Shown in pieces: positions 7,906 to 14,326 of a DNA stretch of 64,000 nucleotides. The stretch covers positions 62,001-126,000 of the forward strand of contig NZ_JBANET010000007.1 in assembly GCF_037026685.1 (NCBI RefSeq). Direction: 5' to 3'. The notes beneath the pieces were generated by a model that worked only from the letters and a program-made list of their open reading frames with translations, ran no database searches and had not been told where the DNA came from. The DNA is from Orrella sp037026685 (lineage in GTDB: Bacteria; Pseudomonadota; Gammaproteobacteria; Burkholderiales; Burkholderiaceae_B). A program made the position numbers and the translations under genes. Each line of letters opens with the position of its first letter. Position 1 is the first letter of the stretch.

Positions 7906-8484
7906 GTGGCAAACGAGAAGTTGTTGAACGCGGTGGCGTCCCTGAGCCGGCTGGCCGAGCGCCAGGGGCTGGACGAGCCGCAGATCCTGGAGCAGGCTGG
8001 GCGGATCGTGGCGGGGCTGGTCGAGCGGGACGACTGGCTGCCCGAGGAGATGGCGCAGCCCCATCCGCAGTATTACAGGCAGTACCTGCTGTACGGCGAT
8101 CCGCTGGATCGCTTTTCCCTGGTCAGCTTCGTCTGGGGGCCGGGCCAGCAGACGCCGGTGCACGACCACACGGTGTGGGGGGTGATCGGCATGCTGCGCG
8201 GCGCCGAAGTGGACCAGGCCTATCGCATCACGCCGGCCGGCGCGCAGCCCGAGGGCCAAGCCAAGCGGCTGGAGCCGGGCCAGGTGGCCTTCGTATCGCC
8301 GGCCATCGGCGACATACACCGGGTGAGCAACGCCTATGACGACAGGGTCTCCATCAGCATCCACCTGTATGGGGGCAACATCGGCCGCATCCGGCGCAGC
8401 GTCTATGACGCGCAGACGGGCCAGCGCAAGGAGTTCGTCTCCGGATATTCCAATGCGGCCACGCCCAACCTGTGGGCGGCATGA
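7906..8484 (+). CDS. cysteine-dioxygenase-like thiol dioxygenase (cupin)
   Basis: A 192-residue non-haem iron cupin of the cysteine dioxygenase type I family. The three iron-binding histidines are H86 and H88 in HDHTVWG and H138 in GDIHRVSN. The cysteine that crosslinks to tyrosine in animal cysteine dioxygenase (position 93) is absent (valine here), as in bacterial 3-mercaptopropionate and mercaptosuccinate dioxygenases. Such enzymes convert a thiol to a sulfinate. The start is GTG 7906 with AAGGAGG (7892-7898) 7 bases upstream; a TTG at 7885 lacks an SD. The gene lies 17 bases after the lyase, so its substrate may be a lyase product. Confidence 0.85.
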   Translation: MANEKLLNAVASLSRLAERQGLDEPQILEQAGRIVAGLVERDDWLPEEMAQPHPQYYRQYLLYGDPLDRFSLVSFVWGPGQQTPVHDHTVWGVIGMLRGAEVDQAYRITPAGAQPEGQAKRLEPGQVAFVSPAIGDIHRVSNAYDDRVSISIHLYGGNIGRIRRSVYDAQTGQRKEFVSGYSNAATPNLWAA

Positions 8485-8553
8485 GGGACAGCCGGACCGT
8501 GCCGCGCCCGCGGCGGCGCGCAACCCCGTTTTTTTGACCGAAGGAGAGCAAGC

Positions 8554-8901
8554 ATGATGAACAACTGGCCCGAAACCCTGAGCAACTTGCGCAAGGCGGG
8601 CGGCAAGCTGGCCGAGAAGAACCCGCCCGTGGCCTCGGCCTACCGCGGCCTGAACGAGGCGCTGGGGCAGGGCAAGGCGCTGGACGCCAAGACGCGCGAG
8701 CTGATCGCGCTGGCCGTGGCGGTGACCACGCGCTGCGACGGCTGCATTTCCTCGCACTCGGCCGCGGCGCGCAAGGCCGGGGCCACCATCGAGGAGGTGG
8801 CCGAGGCGCTGGGCACGGCCATCGCGCTCAATGCCGGGGCGGCCTATGTGTATTCGGCGCGGGCGCTGGAGGCTTTCGACCAGTTCGAAGGCCAGGCATA
8901 G
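8554..8901 (+). CDS. carboxymuconolactone decarboxylase / AhpD-like protein
   Basis: A 115-residue all-helical protein of the CMD/AhpD family. The redox motif C61-x-x-C64-x-x-x-H68 (CDGCISSH) is intact, which favours an AhpD-like thiol peroxidase or disulfide reductase over a true decarboxylase. The SD AAGGAG lies about 7 bases before ATG 8554. It is the last gene of the plus-strand operon. Next to a thiol dioxygenase, a redox role in thiol handling is a reasonable inference. Confidence 0.88.
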   Translation: MMNNWPETLSNLRKAGGKLAEKNPPVASAYRGLNEALGQGKALDAKTRELIALAVAVTTRCDGCISSHSAAARKAGATIEEVAEALGTAIALNAGAAYVYSARALEAFDQFEGQA

Positions 8902-8906
8902 CGCCG

Positions 8907-8940
8907 GCGGCTGCGGCCCTATGCCGAGGGCCGCAGCCGC
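8907..8940. terminator. strong hairpin at the convergent gene ends
   Basis: GCGGCTGCGGCCC (8907-8919) and GGGCCGCAGCCGC (8928-8940) form a perfect 13-bp stem with an 8-base loop. It sits six bases past the AhpD-like stop and overlaps the last codons of the opposing DUF1275 gene. There is no T run on either side, so it may be a transcript-stabilising or rho-assisted bidirectional end. Confidence 0.55.
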
Positions 8941-9677
8941 TCCAGGATGTCGTCGGCGATGGGCACCACCGCCAATAAAAAGAGCGCGGCCGCCAGCGGC
9001 AGGGTCGAGCCGAAGCCCAGGTGCTGAAAGCTATAGGCGCCGATCACCCCACCCAGGAAGAACAGCGACATCTGGGTGGCAAGCAGGCGCAGCCGGCTGC
9101 GGTCGGCGCGCACCACCAGGGCCGGATCGTCCGTGCGCTTGACGTTCCAGTAGAACAGCTTGCCCAGCTCCATGCCCGCGTCGGTGACCATGCCGGTGAT
9201 GTGCGTGGTGCGGATCTGCGAGCCCGATACCGCGGCGATCATGGCGTTCTGCAGGCCCATGATGAAGCACAGCAGCATGACCGTGACCGACACCGACAGC
9301 CAGCGGTGCTCGCCCAGGTTGGCCCCCAGCACGCCGAAGCACAGCAGCAGGGCGGCCTCGCACAGCAGCGGCAGGGCGTAGCCGCTGCGCAGCCGCGCCC
9401 GGCGCCCGAAGCCCACCAGCAGGGCGCAGCAGGCCGCGCCCGCCAGGAAGGCGGCCAGCGCCGCCAGGCCTTGCGCCACCAGCGCCGTGCCGCCCAGCAC
9501 CAGGTGATCGGCCATGGCCGAGACGATGCCCGACATATGGGAGGTGTAGGTGTGCACCGCCAGGAACCCGCCCGCATTGACCGCGCCCGCCGTGAACGTC
9601 AGGTAGCAGGCCAGCTGGACGTTGGCGCGAGGCGATCGTTCCAGGGCGGTAAGGCTGCGCAGGTAGGGAATAGGCAT
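8919..9677 (-). CDS. YoaK/DUF1275 family membrane protein
   Basis: A 252-residue inner membrane protein with about six hydrophobic segments and the DUF1275 hallmarks: NAGGFLAVHTYTSHMSG in the first third, GLQNAMIAAVSG and TTHITGMVTD in the middle. Function of the family is unknown; it is widely annotated as a putative transporter. I chose ATG 9677; TTG 9698 would add seven residues. It is convergent with the preceding operon and divergent from the orphan tctA. Confidence 0.85.
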   Translation of the reverse strand: MPIPYLRSLTALERSPRANVQLACYLTFTAGAVNAGGFLAVHTYTSHMSGIVSAMADHLVLGGTALVAQGLAALAAFLAGAACCALLVGFGRRARLRSGYALPLLCEAALLLCFGVLGANLGEHRWLSVSVTVMLLCFIMGLQNAMIAAVSGSQIRTTHITGMVTDAGMELGKLFYWNVKRTDDPALVVRADRSRLRLLATQMSLFFLGGVIGAYSFQHLGFGSTLPLAAALFLLAVVPIADDILERLRPSA

Positions 9678-9698
9678 GACGATCGGCGGCCGCCGCAA

Positions 9699-9948
9699 AA
9701 GGCGCCGGCTTTCGCATGGTACGCCGGGTGGGCGGCCCGACGGTATCCCGCGCCTGGCCGGTTGGCGCGATCGAATGAAAGAAAAATGAAAGAATAAAGA
9801 CGGGCCGGCGGGGAGTTTTCCTTTGTTTACCGTCTTGGAACGATGTAATTATCCGGGATATATCATGATTTATCAGCGTAAACCCGGGTTATTTGTCGAA
9901 AATCCATCGTGATACGATCCTTTCGGTTTGCTTTCCAAGAGGCCGTCC
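9699..9948 (+). promoter_or_regulatory. 250-base intergenic region upstream of the orphan tctA
   Basis: This gap between divergent genes is clearly more AT-rich than its surroundings, especially 9765-9935. It holds TATATCATGAT-like AT palindromes around 9858-9870 and CCGGG/CCCGGG half-repeats flanking them. I see no confident -35/-10 pair. It most likely carries the promoters for both flanking genes. Confidence 0.4.
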
Positions 9949-11454
9949 ATGGAGCTGTTCGACAACTTGATGCTGGGGTTTTCTGTGGCGTTCACCCCGG
10001 AAAACCTCATCTACGCGCTGCTCGGTTGCATCCTGGGCACGCTGGTGGGCGTGCTGCCGGGCCTGGGCCCGGTGCCGACCATCGCCATGCTGCTGCCCAT
10101 CACCTACGTGCTGCCGCCGATCGCGGGCCTGATCATGCTGGCCGGCATCTACTACGGCACGCAGTACGGCGGCTCGACCACGGCCATCCTGGTCAACCTG
10201 CCGGGCGAGACGGCGGCGGTGGTAACCACGCTGGACGGCCACCAGATGGCCAAGAACGGACGCGCCGGCGCGGCGCTGGCGCTGGCGGCCATCGGCTCGT
10301 TCTTCGCCGGTTCGGTGGCCACCCTGATGATCGCGGCGTTCGCGCCCCCGCTGGCCGAGATCGCCTTCAAGTTCGGCCCGGCCGAGTATTTCTCGCTGAT
10401 GGTGCTGGGCCTGATCGGCGCGGTGGTGCTGGCCTCGGGCTCGGTGCCCAAGGCGGTGGGCATGATCCTGATCGGCCTGCTGCTGGGCATGGTGGGCACC
10501 GACGTGAACTCGGGCGTGGCCCGCTACGATTTCGGCATCCCCGAGCTGCAGGACGGCATCGATTTCGGCATCGTGGCCATGGGCGTGTTCGGCCTGGCCG
10601 AGATCATGAGCAACCTGGAGCAGCGCGAGAACCGCGTCCAGGTCAACGACAAGGTCGGCTCGCTGTATCCGAGCAGGCAGGAGTTCAAGGAGGCCGCGCC
10701 CGCCATGGTCCGCGGCACGGGCCTGGGCTGCATGCTGGGGCTGCTGCCCGGCGGCGGCGCGGTGCTGTCCTCGTTCTCGTCCTATACGCTGGAGAAGAAG
10801 CTGTCCAAGACGCCCGAGCGCTTCGGCAAGGGCCATCCGGCCGGCCTGGCGGGCCCCGAGTCGGCCAACAACGCCGGCGCGCAGGCCTCGTTCATCCCGC
10901 TGCTGACGCTGGGCATCCCGGGCAACGCCGTGATGGCGCTGATGGTCGGGGCCATGACCATCCACAACATCCAGCCGGGGCCGCAGGTCATGAGCAGCCA
11001 CCCGGAGCTGTTCTGGGGCCTGATCGCCTCGATGTGGATCGGCAACCTGATGCTGGTGGTGCTGAACCTGCCGCTGATCGGCATCTGGGTCAAGCTGCTG
11101 AAGGTGCCTTACCGCATCCTGTTCCCGGCCATCCTGGTGTTCTGCACCATCGGCGTGTATTCCTTGAACTACAACGTCTTCGACATCTACGTCATGGCGA
11201 TATTCGGGGTGGTGGGCTACATCTGGGCCAAGCTCAAGTGCGAAGGCGCGCCGCTGCTGCTGGGCCTGGTGCTGGGCCCCATGATGGAGGAGAACTTCCG
11301 CCGGGCGCTGCTGCTCTCGCGCGGCGAGTTCACCACCTTCATCGACCGCCCGCTGTCGGCCTCGCTGCTGGGCGCGGCCGCGGTGCTGGTCGTGCTGGTG
11401 GCGCTGCCCTCGGTCCGGAGCAAGCGCGAAGAGGCCTTCGTGGAGGAGGACTGA
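9949..11454 (+). CDS. orphan TctA-like permease
   Basis: A 501-residue permease of the TTT family with GVLPGLGPVPTIAMLLP (about 33-49), YGTQYGGSTTAILVNLPGE and ESANNAGAQASFIPLLTLGIPG as hallmarks. No tctB or Bug gene adjoins it, so it must use a small subunit and receptors encoded elsewhere; Bordetella-type genomes have far more receptors than permeases. I chose ATG 9949 (MELFDNL) with AAGAGG upstream; TTG 9928 would add seven residues. It is convergent with a MarR gene. Confidence 0.92.
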   Translation: MELFDNLMLGFSVAFTPENLIYALLGCILGTLVGVLPGLGPVPTIAMLLPITYVLPPIAGLIMLAGIYYGTQYGGSTTAILVNLPGETAAVVTTLDGHQMAKNGRAGAALALAAIGSFFAGSVATLMIAAFAPPLAEIAFKFGPAEYFSLMVLGLIGAVVLASGSVPKAVGMILIGLLLGMVGTDVNSGVARYDFGIPELQDGIDFGIVAMGVFGLAEIMSNLEQRENRVQVNDKVGSLYPSRQEFKEAAPAMVRGTGLGCMLGLLPGGGAVLSSFSSYTLEKKLSKTPERFGKGHPAGLAGPESANNAGAQASFIPLLTLGIPGNAVMALMVGAMTIHNIQPGPQVMSSHPELFWGLIASMWIGNLMLVVLNLPLIGIWVKLLKVPYRILFPAILVFCTIGVYSLNYNVFDIYVMAIFGVVGYIWAKLKCEGAPLLLGLVLGPMMEENFRRALLLSRGEFTTFIDRPLSASLLGAAAVLVVLVALPSVRSKREEAFVEED

Positions 11455-11494
11455 GCCAGGCCGTCCTGCTCGGCGCGCAAGCGCCCGGCCCGGT

Positions 11495-11953
11495 TCAGTC
11501 GCGGTTGACGAAATGATCGAGCAGGGTGCGCAGCAGCGGGCCGGTGGCGCTCAGTTCGTCCAGGTGCGCGCCCGACAGGTAGCGCAGCCGTTGCTCGGCC
11601 AGCGCCGTGACGCGGATGTTGACGCGGCGCCGGTCGCGGGTGTCGTGCTCGCGCGCGACCAGGCCCATGCGTTCGAGCCGGCCGACCAGTTCGCCCGCGC
11701 TGTGATGGCGCAGCAGCATGCGTTCGGCGATCTCGCCCACCGTCAGCCGGTCATCGGGCGAGCCCTTGATGGCCAGCAGCACCTGGTGCTGCTGGGGCGT
11801 GAGCCCGTTGGCCGCGGCGGCCGCCTCGCTGAAGGCGAGGAACTTGCGCAGCTCGTAGCGCAGGTTCGATAGCGCCACGAAGTCGGCCTTGCGCGGGACA
11901 CGCTGCGGCGCGGGCACGGGGGGAGGCGGGAGTTGCGGGTCGCTGTCTGCCAT
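11495..11953 (-). CDS. MarR family transcriptional regulator
   Basis: A 152-residue winged-helix regulator. Residues 45-125 give the MarR fold: LTPQQHQVLLAIKGSP, the recognition helix LRHHSAGELVGRLERMGLV and the wing REHDTRDRRRVNI. An odd feature is the proline-rich N-terminal tail (PQLPPPPVPAPQRVPRK). It is the last gene on its strand before the orphan tctA and has no obvious enzyme partner, so its target is unknown. Confidence 0.88.
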   Translation of the reverse strand: MADSDPQLPPPPVPAPQRVPRKADFVALSNLRYELRKFLAFSEAAAAANGLTPQQHQVLLAIKGSPDDRLTVGEIAERMLLRHHSAGELVGRLERMGLVAREHDTRDRRRVNIRVTALAEQRLRYLSGAHLDELSATGPLLRTLLDHFVNRD

Positions 11954-12045
11954 GGCGGTACCGGTGGACTTACACGGCGATTGTACGGCGTCGCGCCGGG
12001 ACGGCCCGCCGGCTGCGCGTGCCGGCGCAGGCGCGATGGCGGCCG

Positions 12046-13053
12046 CTAGCGCGCCGCCGCCGGCTCGTGGCCGGGCACGCCCGCGCGGATGCGGGCCGGG
12101 AAATCCTCGGCCTGGTCGGCCGCCTGTGCCCTGGGGTTGAGGTATCCGGCCGCGCGCAGTGCGTGCAGTTCCCAGCCCGGCTCCAGGGCGCCCAGCCGGT
12201 GCAGGTAGCCGGGCAGGTAGCCCGAAAGCACCAGGCGCCAGTTCAGCGGCAGGCCGCGCACCAGGCGCCGCGCCATGTGATAGACGATGGTGGTGCAGTT
12301 GGCGGTCAGCGTATGGTAGAAGCGCGGCGTATGCGCCAGCCGGTTGGCCTGCTCCACATAGGCCAGGAACAGCGAACGCATGGTGTCGGCCGGCATGTGC
12401 ACGCGGTAGAGGTAGACGTCCTCGCGGCGGATGTTGGTGCGCACCCGCACGATGTCGCGTTCGTCCGCCGCCACGATGCAGGCCTCGTACTGCTTGAAGA
12501 ATCCGCCCACTGGCGAGAAGGCCTCGTGCCGTTCGCGGCGGATCTCCACCGAGAACACCAGGTGCCGGCCGTCGGCGAAACCGAAGGAGACCAGGGTGTG
12601 CGCGATGGCCGGCCCCATCCAGTGCGAGGCGAGCAGGTCGACCGTGCGCAGGGCGTGCAGGTCGTACTGGCGGGTTTCCCAGCGGGCCTGGTAGTCGTGG
12701 CGCGCCCGCCATTGGAAGTTGCGCACGTTGTGCAGCGTGACCTGTCCGTCGTGCACGCGGCCGGTGACCATGCGGGCCACCTCTTCGGCCCAGTCGCGCC
12801 GGTTCGACGGGGCCAGCTCGCTCCACCAGCCGAACAGGGCGGCCAGGGCCACGGCATAGGCAGAGAGCCAGTACAGCCGGCCAGTGGAGCCGGCAAGCAG
12901 GACGAGGGTGAGCGCGGCCGCCAGCCACAAGGCGGCCGCCCAGCGCCGCAACGCGCGCGGGCCGGGGCACTGGTGGGCCAGCGCGGCGGCGCCCCAGCCG
13001 GCCGCCAGCATGCCGGCCCCGCAGGCCAGCCAGAGCAGCGCCTGCTGCATCAT
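12046..13053 (-). CDS. DUF4105 family membrane-associated protein
   Basis: A 335-residue protein with two or three hydrophobic segments in the first 85 residues followed by a soluble domain. The soluble part contains VRNFQWRARHDYQARWETR, SFGFADGRHLVFSVEIRRE and NCTTIVYHMARR, recognisable as DUF4105. The conserved Asn-Cys-Thr pattern suggests a possible cysteine-peptidase-like fold, which is inference. Its ATG overlaps the kynU stop in ATGA, so the two are translationally coupled. Confidence 0.82.
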   Translation of the reverse strand: MMQQALLWLACGAGMLAAGWGAAALAHQCPGPRALRRWAAALWLAAALTLVLLAGSTGRLYWLSAYAVALAALFGWWSELAPSNRRDWAEEVARMVTGRVHDGQVTLHNVRNFQWRARHDYQARWETRQYDLHALRTVDLLASHWMGPAIAHTLVSFGFADGRHLVFSVEIRRERHEAFSPVGGFFKQYEACIVAADERDIVRVRTNIRREDVYLYRVHMPADTMRSLFLAYVEQANRLAHTPRFYHTLTANCTTIVYHMARRLVRGLPLNWRLVLSGYLPGYLHRLGALEPGWELHALRAAGYLNPRAQAADQAEDFPARIRAGVPGHEPAAAR

Positions 13054-14309
13054 GGAGCGCCCGCCCCAAAACGCGGCTCGCGCCACAGGCCGCCGCGCAG
13101 CACCTGCAGCAGGCGCTGCGCGGCGTGCCAGGCGTCCTCATGGCGCAGGTACAGCGGCGCGAAGGCAAAGCGCAGCACGTCCGGCGCCCGGCAATCGGCC
13201 AGCACGCCTTGCCCGGCCAGCGCCGCCACGATGGCCGGGCCGCCCTGCGCCACGCGGTAGCTGAGCTGGGCGCCGCGCTGCGCCGGCTCGGCGGGGGTGA
13301 GCCGCGTCAGGCCCAGCGCCTGGGCATGCGGATCGACGCAGGCCATGAACAGCCCGGACAGCGCCAGCGATTTGCGGCGCAGCTGCGCCAGGCCGCCCAG
13401 GGGTTCGGCCTGTTCGTAGATGTCCAGGCCGCAGGCCAGCGCCGTCATGGACAGCAGCGGCGGCATGCCGGCCTGGTAGCGCCCGATATCGGCGGCCGGC
13501 ACGTAGTCGGGCAGGTAGCCGTAAGGGTCCGCGTGTCCCCGCCAGCCCCATAGCGGCTGCCTGTCCTGCCCGACGTGGCGCGGGTGCGCCCACACGAAGG
13601 CCGGCGCGCCCGGCCCGCCATTGAGGTATTTGTACGAGCAGCCTACGGCGTAGTCGGCGCCGGCGGCCTTGAGCGCCACTGGCACCACGCCGGCCGAGTG
13701 GGCCAGGTCCCAGACCGCGAGCGCGCCGCCGGCATGCGCGGCCGCGGTATCGGCGGCCAGGTCGCGCAGGCGGCCGCTGCGGTAATCGACGTGGCTGAGC
13801 AGCACGATGCCCGCATCGGCCGGCATCTGCGCCGCCAGCGGCCGCGGGTCGATGAACGAGAGCGTCATGCCATGCTGCTCGGCCACGCTGCGGGCGATGT
13901 ACAGGTCCGAGGGAAAGCCGCCGGCCTCGGCCAGGATGCGCAGGCGCCCGGCCTGGCGGGCGCGATGCGCGGCGGCGCAGAGCACCTTGTAGAGGTTGAC
14001 GGACGTCGAGTCGGCCACCACCACCTCGTCCGGGCCGGCCCCGATCAGCGGCGCGATGCGCGCGCCCAGCCGGCGGGGCAGGTCGCTCCAGCCGGCCCGT
14101 GTCCAGCTGCGTCCCAGGTCCCGGCCCCATTCCTGCTCGACGGCGCGGCGCATGCGCCCGGCCGCGGCCACCGGCTGCGGCCCCAGCGAATTGCCGTTCA
14201 GATAGATCTCGGCCCGGTCCAGCGCAAAACGTTCGCGCAGCGGCGCCAGCGGATCCTGCCGGTCGCATTGCCGGCAGTCCTGCAGGCGGGGCGAGGGCCT
14301 TGCTTGCAT
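13050..14309 (-). CDS. kynU: kynureninase
   Basis: A 419-residue PLP enzyme that cleaves kynurenine to anthranilate and alanine in tryptophan breakdown. The N-terminus has EIYLNGNSLGPQP (about 34-46), the cofactor-binding DLAHSAG is at 201-207, and the PLP lysine is K227 in CSYKYLNGGPGAP. Length fits the family. It lies 17 bases downstream of ppc and is coupled to the DUF4105 gene. No kynA or kynB gene is in the window, so the rest of the pathway is elsewhere. Confidence 0.93.
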   Translation of the reverse strand: MQARPSPRLQDCRQCDRQDPLAPLRERFALDRAEIYLNGNSLGPQPVAAAGRMRRAVEQEWGRDLGRSWTRAGWSDLPRRLGARIAPLIGAGPDEVVVADSTSVNLYKVLCAAAHRARQAGRLRILAEAGGFPSDLYIARSVAEQHGMTLSFIDPRPLAAQMPADAGIVLLSHVDYRSGRLRDLAADTAAAHAGGALAVWDLAHSAGVVPVALKAAGADYAVGCSYKYLNGGPGAPAFVWAHPRHVGQDRQPLWGWRGHADPYGYLPDYVPAADIGRYQAGMPPLLSMTALACGLDIYEQAEPLGGLAQLRRKSLALSGLFMACVDPHAQALGLTRLTPAEPAQRGAQLSYRVAQGGPAIVAALAGQGVLADCRAPDVLRFAFAPLYLRHEDAWHAAQRLLQVLRGGLWREPRFGAGAP

Positions 14310-14326
14310 GGTGCGGCGCCTTGCGT

